Assembly (NCBI RefSeq): GCF_002237595.1
Contig: NZ_CP022529.1
Location: forward strand, 124,001-188,000
DNA: 64,000 nt
Direction: 5' to 3'
Origin: Labrenzia sp. VG12
GTDB lineage: Bacteria > Pseudomonadota > Alphaproteobacteria > Rhizobiales > Stappiaceae
In this document: one piece after another, positions 17,284-26,617 of the stretch
Layout of the letters: each line of letters opens with the position of its first letter
How positions within the stretch are numbered: the first letter of the stretch is position 1
Program-made: the position numbers and the translations under genes
The notes under the pieces: model-generated
The model's input: the letters and a program-made list of their open reading frames with translations, nothing else
Database searches by the model: none
What the model was told of the DNA's origin: nothing

Positions 17284-19218
17284 ATGACCATCACCGATAT
17301 CCAGACCTCCACCGAAACAGCGGTTACCGATTATATCCTGGCACAGGAAACCAAGGACCAGCTGCGCTTTCTCACCTGTGGTTCCGTGGATGATGGCAAG
17401 TCGACCCTGATCGGCCGCCTTCTCTACGATACAAAGCTGATCTTCGAAGACCAGCTTGCGGCACTGGAACGCGATTCCAAAAAACACGGTACGGTCGGCG
17501 AGGAGATCGATCTCGCTCTCCTGGTTGATGGTCTTGAAGCCGAGCGCGAGCAGGGCATCACCATTGATGTTGCCTACCGTTTCTTTGCCACCGAGAAGCG
17601 CAAGTTCATCGTTGCCGATACGCCGGGACACGAACAATACACCCGCAACATGGCCACGGGCGCGTCAACCGCGGATCTTGCTGTGCTGCTGGTCGATGCC
17701 CGCAATGGCCTGATGGTCCAGACGCGGCGCCATGCCTTCATTGCCTCCCTGCTGGGGATCCGGCATGTGGTGCTGGCGATCAACAAGATCGATCTGGTTG
17801 GCTACTCGCAGGAACGATTTGAAGAAATTCGCAAGGAATTCGAGACCTTTGCCAATGGGTTCGACTTTGAGACCCTGCAGGCGATCCCCATGTCGGCGCG
17901 CTACGGCGACAATGTCACGGCCAGCAGCGACAAGATGGACTGGTATTCCGGCCCGACGCTCCTGGAGCACCTGGAAACCATCGAGGTCGGCGAGCATGTT
18001 CTCGAGGCACCGTTCCGGTTCCCGGTCCAGTGGGTCAACAGGCCGAACCTCGATTTCCGCGGTTATTCCGGCACGGTCGCCAGCGGCAGCGTTGCCGTTG
18101 GGGATGACCTTGTTGTCGCCGGACCGGCCAAGATCTCCAAGGTAAAGTCGATCATCGGGGCAGGCGGTGAAGTGTCCGCCGCCCGGGCCGGCGAGGCGGT
18201 CACCATCACGCTGGAAGACGAGATCGACATCTCCCGTGGCGACCTTCTGTCATCGACGGCACATAGGCCGGAGGTGGCAGACCAGTTCGCAGCCCATGTC
18301 ATCTGGATGTCCGACGAACCCTTGCTGCCCGGTCGGCCGTATCTTCTGAAGATCGGCACACGCACGGTCACGGCGACGGTTTCGGAAATCAAGCACAAGA
18401 TCAACGTCAACACGTTTGAGCATGTCGCCGGCAAGACGCTCGAGCTGAACGAGATTGCGTTCTGCAATTTCGCACTGTCGTCCTCCGTGCCGTTCGATCC
18501 CTATGAAGCCAACCACACGACCGGCTCGTTCATCCTGATTGATCGCATGTCCAACGCCACCGTTGGCGCAGGCATGATCTGGTTCGCGTTGCGTCGGGCG
18601 AGCAATATTCACTGGCAGGCCCTTGATGTCGACAAGGCCGCGCGCTCGGAAAAGCTCGGTCAGAAACCGGCCGTTCTCTGGTTCACGGGTCTGTCTGGTT
18701 CGGGAAAGTCGACCATAGCTTCGATTGTGGAGAAGAAGCTGCATGTCGATGGCCGGCACACCTATACGCTCGATGGCGACAATGTCCGGCACGGGCTCAA
18801 CAAGGATCTTGGCTTTACCGATGCCGACCGGGTGGAAAACATCCGCCGCGTGGGTGAAGTCGCCAAACTCTTTGCCGATGCGGGACTGATCACGCTGGTG
18901 TCCTTTATCTCGCCGTTCCAGTCCGAGCGGCAGTTGGCGCGCGATCTGATGCCCGAAGGCGAGTTTATCGAGGTCTTTGTCGATACGCCCATCGAGGAAT
19001 GCCGGAAACGGGATCCGAAGGGGCTTTATGCCAAGGCGGATCGCGGCGAGATCAAGAACTTCACCGGCATCGACAGCCCGTATGAGGCCCCCGTGAATCC
19101 GGAAATCCATATCCGCAATGTCGGACGGGAGCCTGAGGAAATTGCCGAGGAAATCGTCGATTACCTGCGCCAGAACGGGTTCCTGAGCAGCTTCGGTGTG
19201 GATGGCGAAGGTATCTGA
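17284..19218 (+). CDS. cysNC: Bifunctional sulfate adenylyltransferase subunit 1 / APS kinase
   Basis: A 644-residue fusion. The N-terminal elongation-factor-like GTPase has the P-loop GSVDDGKST (33-41), then DTPGHEQYTRNMATGAS and NKIDL. A beta-barrel middle follows. The C-terminal APS kinase domain has its own P-loop GLSGSGKST (469-477), DGDNVRHGLNKDLGF and the ISPF loop. CysN powers APS synthesis with CysD; CysC phosphorylates APS to PAPS. The fused form is common in alphaproteobacteria. It is the last gene of the cysQ-cysD-cysNC operon. Confidence 0.97.
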   Translation: MTITDIQTSTETAVTDYILAQETKDQLRFLTCGSVDDGKSTLIGRLLYDTKLIFEDQLAALERDSKKHGTVGEEIDLALLVDGLEAEREQGITIDVAYRFFATEKRKFIVADTPGHEQYTRNMATGASTADLAVLLVDARNGLMVQTRRHAFIASLLGIRHVVLAINKIDLVGYSQERFEEIRKEFETFANGFDFETLQAIPMSARYGDNVTASSDKMDWYSGPTLLEHLETIEVGEHVLEAPFRFPVQWVNRPNLDFRGYSGTVASGSVAVGDDLVVAGPAKISKVKSIIGAGGEVSAARAGEAVTITLEDEIDISRGDLLSSTAHRPEVADQFAAHVIWMSDEPLLPGRPYLLKIGTRTVTATVSEIKHKINVNTFEHVAGKTLELNEIAFCNFALSSSVPFDPYEANHTTGSFILIDRMSNATVGAGMIWFALRRASNIHWQALDVDKAARSEKLGQKPAVLWFTGLSGSGKSTIASIVEKKLHVDGRHTYTLDGDNVRHGLNKDLGFTDADRVENIRRVGEVAKLFADAGLITLVSFISPFQSERQLARDLMPEGEFIEVFVDTPIEECRKRDPKGLYAKADRGEIKNFTGIDSPYEAPVNPEIHIRNVGREPEEIAEEIVDYLRQNGFLSSFGVDGEGI

Positions 19219-19245
19219 TCGGTCCCGGCCGGCGAAATCGCGCGC

Positions 19246-20235
19246 CTAGACGCGGTTACGCCGGCCGAGCGCCTGTTCCCACCTGTAGGCATCGCCCACG
19301 ATGCGATCTATGCTGTCCAGCCTGGGCGTCCAGTTGAGTTCGGACCGGGCAAGGCGGTTGTCGGCGACGACCTCCGGGCAGTCGCCGGCGCGGCGCTCGC
19401 CCATTTCGACGGTGAAGTCATTGCCGGACACGGTTTTGACGGCGCGCACCACGTCGAGAACCGAATATCCCCGGCCATACCCGCAATTGGCAACCAGATT
19501 GCTGCCGCCCTTGCGCATCCGATCCACGGCGAGCCTGTGCGCTTCGGCAAGATCCGAGACATGGATATAGTCCCGGATGGCCGTACCGTCGGGTGTGTCA
19601 TAGTCCTGGCCGAAAACCGTGAGCGCAGGCCTTTTGCCAAGAGCCGTTTCGCACGCAACCTTGATGAGATTGGTGGCATCACGGGTTGCCTGTCCGGCTC
19701 GTCCCTCCGGATCAGCGCCTGAAACATTGAAATAGCGGAGCGCTGTTACGGTCAGATCATGGGCCCTTGAGGTGTCCTGCAACATCCGTTCGGTCATCAG
19801 TTTTGACGCTCCGTAAGGTGCCTCGGGGTGAACCGGCGCTGTTTCGGACACAGGAACACTGTCGGGTTGCCCGTAGACGGCAGCCGTTGATGAGAAAACA
19901 AAGTGCTTGATCCCGCAGGCAACGGCAGCTTCAACGAGACCGAGTGAATTTACGGTGTTGTTGCGATAGTATTTCAGAGGGTTTTCGATCGATTCCGGCA
20001 GGATGATCGAGCCGGCAAAATGGATGATGGTTTCAATGGAATGCGTGCGCAGCACGTCCTCGACGGCAGCCCTGTCCGCGATGTCACACTGAAAGAACGG
20101 CACGTTTTCCGGCACCAGCCAGTCAAAGCCGGTGCTGAGGTTGTCGATCACCACCGGCGTCTCTCCGGCATCCAGGAAGCTCAGGACGGTGTGACTGCCG
20201 ATGTAACCGGCTCCGCCGGTAATCAGAACGGTCAT
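19246..20235 (-). CDS. galE: UDP-glucose 4-epimerase
   Basis: A 329-residue extended short-chain dehydrogenase. The NAD-binding GGAGYIGSH lies at residues 7-15, followed by catalytic SSTAAVYG and YGASK and the substrate region NVSGADPEGRAGQ and DGTAIRDYIHVSDLA typical of GalE. It interconverts UDP-glucose and UDP-galactose for surface polysaccharides. The start at 20235 follows a purine-rich GGAAAAGAG; the frame is open further upstream, but the fold begins exactly here (MTVLITGGAGYIG). It is divergent from the UDP-glucuronate-type epimerase, and the two probably supply sugars for the same polysaccharide. Confidence 0.95.
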   Translation of the reverse strand: MTVLITGGAGYIGSHTVLSFLDAGETPVVIDNLSTGFDWLVPENVPFFQCDIADRAAVEDVLRTHSIETIIHFAGSIILPESIENPLKYYRNNTVNSLGLVEAAVACGIKHFVFSSTAAVYGQPDSVPVSETAPVHPEAPYGASKLMTERMLQDTSRAHDLTVTALRYFNVSGADPEGRAGQATRDATNLIKVACETALGKRPALTVFGQDYDTPDGTAIRDYIHVSDLAEAHRLAVDRMRKGGSNLVANCGYGRGYSVLDVVRAVKTVSGNDFTVEMGERRAGDCPEVVADNRLARSELNWTPRLDSIDRIVGDAYRWEQALGRRNRV

Positions 20236-20429
20236 CTCTTTTCCACCCTTCCTGTCAGCGCGGCCGCCAGACCTGACCCTGATACGCGATTCCTGTAGCG
20301 GGCAGCAAATGAACAAAGCGGCGTTCGGCGGGACTTTCCGATTGCCCGGCGAAGCGAAGCCTTTTATGACCACGCCGTTGACCTGAATTTTTCTGACCAA
20401 AAATCCGATTTGAAAGGCTTTGGCGCAAC

Positions 20430-21443
20430 ATGAAAACCGTTCTGGTGACCGGCTCTGCGGGTTTTATCGGCTATTACCTCTGCACCCGCTTGCTGCAGGA
20501 TGGTTTTCGGGTCATCGGTCTCGATGCGATGACCGACTATTATGATGTCCGGCTCAAACAGAGACGTCAGCAAATGCTGTTGCAGCACGAGCATTTCACA
20601 GCGGTGAACGACCGGGTTGAAACACCGGATCTCCTGATGTCGCTGTTCCGCGCCGAAACGCCCGACGTCGTCATTCACCTGGCAGCGCAGGCCGGCGTGC
20701 GTTATTCGATCGAACAGCCGCGATCCTATCTGGAAAGCAATATCTGCGGCACGTTCGAACTGCTGGAAGCGGCAAGAGCCTACCCGCCGGAGCATATGTT
20801 GCTGGCATCGACCTCTTCGGCCTATGGCGCCAACTCCGAGATGCCATATACGGAGACCGACAAGGCCGACCATCAGATGTCGTTTTACGCCGCGACCAAG
20901 AAGGCGACGGAATCGATGGCACATTCCTATGCGCATCTCTATCACCTGCCAGTCACCATGTTCCGCTTCTTCACGGTGTATGGTCCATGGGGGCGGCCCG
21001 ACATGGCGCTGTTCAAGTTCACCAAGGCCATTCTCGAGGATCGCCCGATCGACGTTTACAACCACGGCGACATGAGGCGCGACTTTACCTATGTGGAAGA
21101 CCTGGTCGAGGGCATTCGCCTGTTGATAGACGCCGTGCCCCAACGGCTGGAAGAAGGCGAAGCCGTGCCGAAAGGTGACAGCCTGTCGCCGGTTGCTCCC
21201 TGGCGCGTGGTCAATATCGGCAATTCCAATTCCGTTCAGCTGACCGATTTCATCGAGGCGATCGAGGCGGCCACCGGCAAGCGGGCCGAGCGCAACCTGA
21301 TGCCGATGCAGGCCGGCGATGTGCCGGCCACCTGGGCCAACGCGGATCTTCTGCAAAAGCTGACGGGCTATCGCCCGAAAACGAACGTCCAGGAAGGCGT
21401 CGCAAAATTTGTTACCTGGTACCGCGACTATTACGGCGTTTGA
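20430..21443 (+). CDS. NAD-dependent epimerase, UDP-glucuronate 4-epimerase type
   Basis: A 337-residue extended SDR. It has GSAGFIGYYLC, the sequence DYYDVRLKQRR typical of UDP-glucuronate 4-epimerases, LAAQAGVRYSIEQP, catalytic STSSAYG and YAATK, FFTVYGPWGRPDMALF and DFTYVEDLVEGI. The likely reaction is UDP-glucuronate to UDP-galacturonate. Compared with typical members it has a slightly shortened first helix after the Gly-rich loop and an acidic insertion (LEEGEAVPKGDSLSPVAPW), which is also common in the family. It is divergent from galE. Confidence 0.9.
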   Translation: MKTVLVTGSAGFIGYYLCTRLLQDGFRVIGLDAMTDYYDVRLKQRRQQMLLQHEHFTAVNDRVETPDLLMSLFRAETPDVVIHLAAQAGVRYSIEQPRSYLESNICGTFELLEAARAYPPEHMLLASTSSAYGANSEMPYTETDKADHQMSFYAATKKATESMAHSYAHLYHLPVTMFRFFTVYGPWGRPDMALFKFTKAILEDRPIDVYNHGDMRRDFTYVEDLVEGIRLLIDAVPQRLEEGEAVPKGDSLSPVAPWRVVNIGNSNSVQLTDFIEAIEAATGKRAERNLMPMQAGDVPATWANADLLQKLTGYRPKTNVQEGVAKFVTWYRDYYGV

Positions 21444-21452
21444 AACGCCTGA

Positions 21453-21929
21453 TCAGTCGGCGGTCACCGGTGGCTGACAGACATCCACCCATTCTGCCGC
21501 GGTAATCTCCGCAAGACGCAACGGAGAAATCCGGACAGCGGCATTGGTCGCACCGGCCGCAGGGATCACGATGTCAAAATCCTTCAGGGAAACGTCACAA
21601 TAGACCGGCAGCGGTTGCGCCAGCCCAAAGGGACAAACGCCACCAACCGGATGGCCTGTCAGGCGCTCGACTTCGTCCAGACCCAGCATCTTCACCTTGC
21701 CGCCAAAGGCAGCCTTCGCTTTCTTGTTGTCCAGCCGTGCGTCGCCGCGGGCAACCACCAGGAATATCCGGTCCTTGAGCTGGAAGGACAACGTCTTGGC
21801 AATCTGGCCCGGTGTCACGCCATGCGCCTTGGCGGCGAGGTCCACAGTTGCACTGCTGTCGTCAGTCACGATGACCTCAAGGTCGGGAGCAACTGCGCTC
21901 AGATGGGTGCGGACGCTTTCTAGGCTCAT
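21453..21929 (-). CDS. YbaK/ProX-type aminoacyl-tRNA deacylase domain protein
   Basis: A 158-residue single-domain protein. The YbaK/EbsC core is visible: GQIAKTLSFQLKDRIFLVVARGD with the catalytic-type lysine in IAKTL, then KKAKAAFGGKVKML and HPVGGVCPFGLAQPLPVYCD. This family hydrolyses mischarged aminoacyl-tRNAs (for example Cys- or Ala-tRNA-Pro) in trans. I start at the ATG at 21929 (MSLESVRTHL); an ATG five codons upstream is possible. It converges with the epimerase gene 9 bases away. Confidence 0.88.
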   Translation of the reverse strand: MSLESVRTHLSAVAPDLEVIVTDDSSATVDLAAKAHGVTPGQIAKTLSFQLKDRIFLVVARGDARLDNKKAKAAFGGKVKMLGLDEVERLTGHPVGGVCPFGLAQPLPVYCDVSLKDFDIVIPAAGATNAAVRISPLRLAEITAAEWVDVCQPPVTAD

Positions 21930-22168
21930 GGAAAAGTCTTTCATCAAACTGGCGGGAACTCGAAAAGGATGAATACAGGTGACCTGTGCGATCTGGCAAG
22001 TCTGCCAAGAATTTGTGCATATCTGCATTTGCGGGCTGTCCCAATTTAACAATGTATTCATTATAATCTTAAACGGGTTTTAACCATTAGGTACTTAAAC
22101 GGTACATTGACGGAGAACTGGGATCATCCTTTGACCTCCGCGGTTTGTGTCTTTTAAGGAATGCCTCA

Positions 22169-22357
22169 ATGGCAAGGGCCATGACAGCTGCATCGCAAGT
22201 TTGTCCTCCTGGGCAGGAGAAAGACGAGCATGTTGATCGTGTGGCTAAACGGGGTGGGACCATGAACATGCCGCTCTTGGTGGCAAAAAATCTCCTGTTC
22301 TGGGGATCGATTTCGATCAGCCTGTATGGGCTGTATGCCGTGGTCGCTGCACTCTGA
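22169..22357 (+). CDS. Small single-pass membrane protein
   Basis: A short open frame encoding 62 residues from an ATG at 22169 that follows AAGGA by 8 bases. An internal ATG at 22262, with GGTGGG before it, would give 31 residues. The first half is polar, and the last ~30 residues are a hydrophobic helix (LLFWGSISISLYGLYAVVAAL) reaching the C-terminus, so the protein should sit in the inner membrane with its N-terminus outside the bilayer. No family is recognised. It stands alone between a deacylase and a FAD enzyme. It could be a non-conserved accidental frame. Confidence 0.45.
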   Translation: MARAMTAASQVCPPGQEKDEHVDRVAKRGGTMNMPLLVAKNLLFWGSISISLYGLYAVVAAL

Positions 22358-22468
22358 CTGCTGCCTGCAATCGCGGGTCGGCAGATGTCCGCAGTATGCG
22401 TGAATGCTGCCTCATTCTTTTTCCGTCAAAACCAAAATAGCTTGAAAGCCGCTGAGCTGCTGAAATCG

Positions 22469-23629
22469 TCAGCTATCTGCGTCAAGACGGTTCGCGCCGA
22501 AATGATGGTCCGTCCGAAACGTTTCGGGTAGGGGGACGACGGGCTTTTTTCCTGAAATCTCGGCTATGAGGGCGTCGGCGATCAGATGGGCGATGCCAAA
22601 GGAAATCTTGAAGCCGCCGGTCGCAGCAAAGACATTTTCATGCCCAGGCAAACGGCCGACCAGGGGATCGCGCTTGTGGCAACGCGGCCGAATACCGGCC
22701 CAGTCGGAGAGGATCTTCCGCCCCTTGAGCGACGGACAGAATGCCGTCGCCCGTTGCAGCAGTTCGGTGGATCTGTCTGCTGACGGGAGATCGTCCTGAA
22801 ACTCTCGATCAGACGTGCTGCCGATGGCAACGGTGCCATTGGCATGGGGAACGACATAGAGACCGTCGCAATAGATGGCAGACCGGTCTTCCAGGCCCTT
22901 TCCATCCAGAAGCAGAGCCTGCCCTTTTTCACCCCGTCCGACGCGCTCGCCGGTCAATCGCTCGATCAGGTCAAAGGCGGCAAAGCCGCCTGTGACGACA
23001 AGTGAACGAGCTCTTGCCACCGCCTGTCCATTGACATTCTCAACCCTTGAGCTTGTCGGATCGAAGCCGCTCACCTCGATGCCTTCCAGCAGGGTGCCAT
23101 GTTGGCGGACAAAGGTGGCAAGAGAGGCAAGGTATTGCCGCGGAGAAATGCGGGCTGCCAGGGTCTCATAGACAATGCCATGGGGCGCGGCGGCCGCGTC
23201 CAGCCAGTCCGACCGGCTGCCTGCTGTCTCGACGACATAGGTGAAACCGGTTTCCTCCGACTTCCAGCGAATTTTGCTTTCCTCCGCCCGTTCCAGGTGG
23301 TGCTCAAGCTTGTCTGTCGTGGTCAGCGGCAGGATGCGGCCGCAGCGGGCATAGCCGCAGGTCTGTCCGGTCTCCGTTTCCAGCAGGCGGATACGCTCCT
23401 CCAGGCAGGAAAGGGCCTGGAACTGGAATTCCTTCTTGGGGTTCCAGCGGGCCGGCATGTGCGGCATCAGGGCGCCAAGGACACCGCCGCTTGATCCGGC
23501 CCCGACATGGGCCCGGTCGAACACAACTGTCTTCAGCCCCGCTTCGATCGCCGCACGTGCGATGGCCAGCCCGAAAATGCCGGCGCCGGCGATGGCAACG
23601 TCATAAGTGTCCGAGGCGGCAGGGGCCAT
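22469..23629 (-). CDS. FAD-dependent oxidoreductase, MnmC C-domain-like
   Basis: A 386-residue DadA/glycine-oxidase type flavoenzyme. The dinucleotide-binding motif is DVAIAGAGIFGLAIARAAIE, followed by GAGSSGGVLGALMPHMPARW, which matches the MnmC2 pattern (SGNxxGxxxPxL). Near the C-terminus it has SDWAGIRPRCHKRDPLVGRLP and a GGFKISFGIAHLIA closing motif. In E. coli MnmC this domain removes the carboxymethyl group of cmnm5s2U34 in tRNA, and the MnmD half then methylates it. Here the MnmD half is the divergent gene next door (122 bases between starts), which strongly supports this assignment. Other glycine/D-amino-acid oxidase roles cannot be excluded. Confidence 0.8.
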   Translation of the reverse strand: MAPAASDTYDVAIAGAGIFGLAIARAAIEAGLKTVVFDRAHVGAGSSGGVLGALMPHMPARWNPKKEFQFQALSCLEERIRLLETETGQTCGYARCGRILPLTTTDKLEHHLERAEESKIRWKSEETGFTYVVETAGSRSDWLDAAAAPHGIVYETLAARISPRQYLASLATFVRQHGTLLEGIEVSGFDPTSSRVENVNGQAVARARSLVVTGGFAAFDLIERLTGERVGRGEKGQALLLDGKGLEDRSAIYCDGLYVVPHANGTVAIGSTSDREFQDDLPSADRSTELLQRATAFCPSLKGRKILSDWAGIRPRCHKRDPLVGRLPGHENVFAATGGFKISFGIAHLIADALIAEISGKKPVVPLPETFRTDHHFGANRLDADS

Positions 23630-23751
23630 GGCGAAAATCGTCCCAGAAAGTTGAATGTTCGGTCCGCGTCTCTTATGAGACCGCATGCAATACGGCAGGG
23701 CCTTGGAAGGACCTTGCCGGGAACCGCACCTTCTAGGCAGAACAGGGCAAG

Positions 23752-24480
23752 ATGTCTACCAAAGCGCCGGATCTGGAGTGGTTGGAGGGCGATGTGCCGC
23801 GGGCCGGCGCCTTCGACGACACGTATTTTTCCAGGGCAGGAGGACTGGCGGAAACCCGCCATGTGTTTCTGGCCGGCAATCGCTTGCCTGAGCGTTTTAC
23901 GGCGCGTGCACGTTTCACCATTGCCGAATTCGGCTTCGGCACGGGGCTCAATTTCCTGACAACGCTGGCCGCGCTGCGCCCCCTGGAAACCGCTCCGGCG
24001 CTGACTTTCCTGTCGTTCGAGATGTTTCCCATGTCGGTGGATCAGCTCGCCCGGGCCCTTTCTGCCTTTCCGGAGCTTGGCGATCTGGCGGAACAGCTCC
24101 TTGGGAACTGGGCACCGCAGCCTGGCTGGAATTGCCTGACCGTTGCAGACGCCCGGCTCCTTCTGGGCATCGGCGATGCCAGGGAACTGATCTCCTCCAT
24201 CAACGCTGCGCACAAGGAGAATATCCTGCAGGCGCCGCCGCTTGATCCTGTCGACGCCTGGTATCTGGACGGTTTCAGCCCGTCGAAAAACCCGGAACTC
24301 TGGGACCTGGACCTTTTGAAGACCGCCGCTGCCCTGACCGCACCGGATGGCACGCTGGCCACCTATACAGCCGCCGGCTGGGTGCGCCGCAATCTGGAAG
24401 CCGCAGGGTTTGAAATTGAGAAAGTGCCGGGTTTTGCGGGCAAACGGGAAATGGTTGTCGGTGTGAAGACGCAGGTCTGA
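23752..24480 (+). CDS. mnmD: tRNA 5-methylaminomethyl-2-thiouridine methyltransferase (MnmC N-domain)
   Basis: A 242-residue stand-alone MnmD. It has DVPRAGAFDDTYFSRAGGLAE (MnmC signature 'S..FDD.YFS'), the SAM-binding motif IAEFGFGTGLNFLTT, FLSFEMFPMS, and the catalytic segment DAWYLDGFSPSKNPELW, ending with GFAGKREMV. It transfers a methyl group to nm5s2U34 in tRNA to form mnm5s2U34. Its usual fusion partner, the FAD domain, is encoded by the divergent gene. Confidence 0.93.
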   Translation: MSTKAPDLEWLEGDVPRAGAFDDTYFSRAGGLAETRHVFLAGNRLPERFTARARFTIAEFGFGTGLNFLTTLAALRPLETAPALTFLSFEMFPMSVDQLARALSAFPELGDLAEQLLGNWAPQPGWNCLTVADARLLLGIGDARELISSINAAHKENILQAPPLDPVDAWYLDGFSPSKNPELWDLDLLKTAAALTAPDGTLATYTAAGWVRRNLEAAGFEIEKVPGFAGKREMVVGVKTQV

Positions 24481-24501
24481 CACCAGGCTTCGAACGATTT
24501 C

Positions 24502-25386
24502 TCAAACGGTTCGGGGCTCGCTTTTAAACACTCCCTGGAGCCAGGTTCGAAACTGTGTCATCGCGGCGCTTTCCTCGCGGGACTTCAACCAGGTTAGCCA
24601 GTAGCTGCCCGTCAAAACGCTGGCCTTGAAAGGCTGCACCAGCCGCGCGGACCGAAGATCGTTTTCGAACATGCAGACCGGCACCAGTGCAACACCTGCG
24701 CCTTGCGCGGCGGCTTCCGCCATGGTCAGGGAACTGTCGAACATCCAACCACGCGCCTGAGGCGGTGTCAGGGAGACACTCTGGAACCATCTCGACCATT
24801 CGTCCATCCGGTAACTGCGCAGCAGAGGTTCGCCAAGCAGATCCGCGTGTTTGTTCAGTCTGGCGGCTGTTTCCGGCGTGCAAACCGGTGAAAATGGTGC
24901 ATCCATCAGGTGCAGGGCGTTGGTGCCGTGCCAGGCGCCGTCTCCGAAGCGGATGAAGCAATCCAGGCCGTCGGCAAGGATGTCGGCCCGGTTATTGTTG
25001 GTCTTCAGCCGCAAATCGATATGAGGGTGCGTGCGGGAGAAGTCGGGAACACGGGCAAGCAGCCAGCCGGTGGCGAATGTGCCGACGACGCCCAGTGTCA
25101 GCACTTCCTGATAGTTGCCATCTTCGATACGGCTGAGCGCCGCCCGCATTCGCTGAAAGGCATCCGTCAGCACCGGGAGCAGGGCCTGGCCCTCGTCGGT
25201 CAGGGCGACGCCGCGCGGAAGGCGTTCGAACAACGTGATGCCGAGCAGGTCTTCCAGCGCTTTTACCTGGTGGCTGATTGCGGTTTGTGAAACGTGCAGC
25301 TCGAGCCCGGCGCGGGTGAAGCTTGTCAGCCGGGCGGAGGCCTCAAAGGCGCGAAGCGCGTTGAGCGGCAGCTGGGAAACATCCAT
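24502..25386 (-). CDS. LysR family regulator, GcvA/AmpR type
   Basis: A 294-residue LysR protein. The N-terminal winged helix is LPLNALRAFEASARLTSFTRAG followed by ELHVSQTAISHQVKALEDLLG, the form typical of the GcvA/AmpR branch. The C-terminal effector domain has the DCFIRFGDGAWHG segment of AmpR-like proteins. It is divergent from a class A beta-lactamase gene with 157 bases between start codons, the classic ampR-bla arrangement. In AmpR systems the effector is a muropeptide; here that is inference. GAGGG precedes the ATG by 5 bases. Confidence 0.9.
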   Translation of the reverse strand: MDVSQLPLNALRAFEASARLTSFTRAGLELHVSQTAISHQVKALEDLLGITLFERLPRGVALTDEGQALLPVLTDAFQRMRAALSRIEDGNYQEVLTLGVVGTFATGWLLARVPDFSRTHPHIDLRLKTNNNRADILADGLDCFIRFGDGAWHGTNALHLMDAPFSPVCTPETAARLNKHADLLGEPLLRSYRMDEWSRWFQSVSLTPPQARGWMFDSSLTMAEAAAQGAGVALVPVCMFENDLRSARLVQPFKASVLTGSYWLTWLKSREESAAMTQFRTWLQGVFKSEPRTV

Positions 25387-25439
25387 GGAACCCTCAAGAT
25401 GACCAAGTTTCTCTCATGTCAGACCGGAGTAATCATCAT

Positions 25440-25459
25440 TTGCGTAATATCTATGGCAA
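25440..25459. promoter_or_regulatory. Weak dyad in the LysR/beta-lactamase gap
   Basis: TTGC, 12 bases, then GCAA lies between the divergent genes where a LysR-type box is expected. The arms are only 4 bases and do not fit T-N11-A exactly, so this is only a candidate. Confidence 0.2.
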
Positions 25460-25543
25460 CGGCACGTTGACCCTGCTTCTGCGACCGCCCCGGGGGGCAA
25501 CCGGGCGACAGCAGATCTGACCAAACCAGGAGAGACGATTCCT

Positions 25544-26440
25544 ATGTTGCGATTGACCCGAACCGTTGCCCTTGCAAGTGCCGTCCTTGCCGGACTGTCC
25601 CTGTCGATACCCTTTGAGGCTGTCAGGGCGGCCGACTTCGTTGCAACGCCCCTGGCATCTGTTGTGCTCGATGCCGAAAAACGTCTGTCTGCCCGCGTTG
25701 GTGTTTCCGTGATCGATCTTGAAACGGGCACCAGGTGGCAGAACCGGGCGGACGAGAGGTTCCCGACCAACAGCACGTTCAAGACCTTTCTGTGCGCGGC
25801 GTTTCTGGATGCAGGGGCGAGGGGAGCAGTCGATCCGGACCGGGCGATTGTCATTCGCCAGAGCGATATCGTGTCCTATTCGCCGGTCGCCAAGGAAAAG
25901 GTCGACGGAGCCCCTGTCACGCTGCGCGAGCTGTGCGCGACGACTGTGACCATCAGCGACAACGCCGCTGCCAACCTGGTGATGAAAGAGCTTGGTGGGC
26001 CTGAGGCCGTGACAGCCTATCTGCGCAGCATCGGCGACGAGGTAACCCGCGTCGATCGGTGGGAACCCGATAGCAACAGCGGCATTCCCGGGGACGCGCG
26101 AGACACGACCAGTCCGAACGCTGCGGCTGAAACCTTGAAAAAACTGGTCCTGGAAGAGACCTTGCCAGATGCCGAACGCCGGCTGCTGACGAAATGGCTG
26201 GTCGGCAACAAGGTCGGCGATGCGACCTTGCGTGCGGGCCTTCCTGAGGGCTGGCGCATTGCCGACAAGACAGGTGCAGGTGCCAACGGCTCTCGCAACA
26301 ACATCGCGGTGATCTGGCCGGAAGGACGCAAGCCGGTGGTGATCGCGATCTACATCACCCAGACCGCAGCCTCCTTCAAGGCTCGCAACGCGGCCATCGC
26401 CGATATCGGCCAGGCGCTGGCAGCAAGCCTCGCGCCCTGA
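25544..26440 (+). CDS. Class A beta-lactamase
   Basis: A 298-residue precursor with a signal peptide of about 30 residues (cleavage near VRA-AD). All serine beta-lactamase landmarks are present: STFK (nucleophile S77, K80), SDN (138-140), E174-P-D-S-N178 for the omega-loop Glu166/Asn170 pair, and KTG (242-244). C84 and C131 match the C77-C123 disulfide of TEM-type enzymes. It hydrolyses penicillin-type beta-lactams in the periplasm. The divergent AmpR-like LysR gene suggests inducible chromosomal expression. Spectrum cannot be read from sequence alone. Confidence 0.94.
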   Translation: MLRLTRTVALASAVLAGLSLSIPFEAVRAADFVATPLASVVLDAEKRLSARVGVSVIDLETGTRWQNRADERFPTNSTFKTFLCAAFLDAGARGAVDPDRAIVIRQSDIVSYSPVAKEKVDGAPVTLRELCATTVTISDNAAANLVMKELGGPEAVTAYLRSIGDEVTRVDRWEPDSNSGIPGDARDTTSPNAAAETLKKLVLEETLPDAERRLLTKWLVGNKVGDATLRAGLPEGWRIADKTGAGANGSRNNIAVIWPEGRKPVVIAIYITQTAASFKARNAAIADIGQALAASLAP

Positions 26441-26617
26441 AGGTCGCCGTCATGAGTTGATGCCTGGCAGTGTTCCCACCAAATGCGTGGCATCGGTCTT
26501 TTCGGGCCGTTGCCACCTGCAAACACGCGACGAAACCGCCTGCGACATCGCGTTGAGCAGTCTCAGCGCGGCCTCGCACCCTGCGTTGGACTGCTCTCCG
26601 GCTGCCCTGAACGGTGG

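Noticed and set aside
25387..25543. Classical T-N11-A LysR box
   Set aside because: I looked for one between the LysR and beta-lactamase genes; only a weak TTGC/GCAA dyad was found, so no confident operator is claimed.
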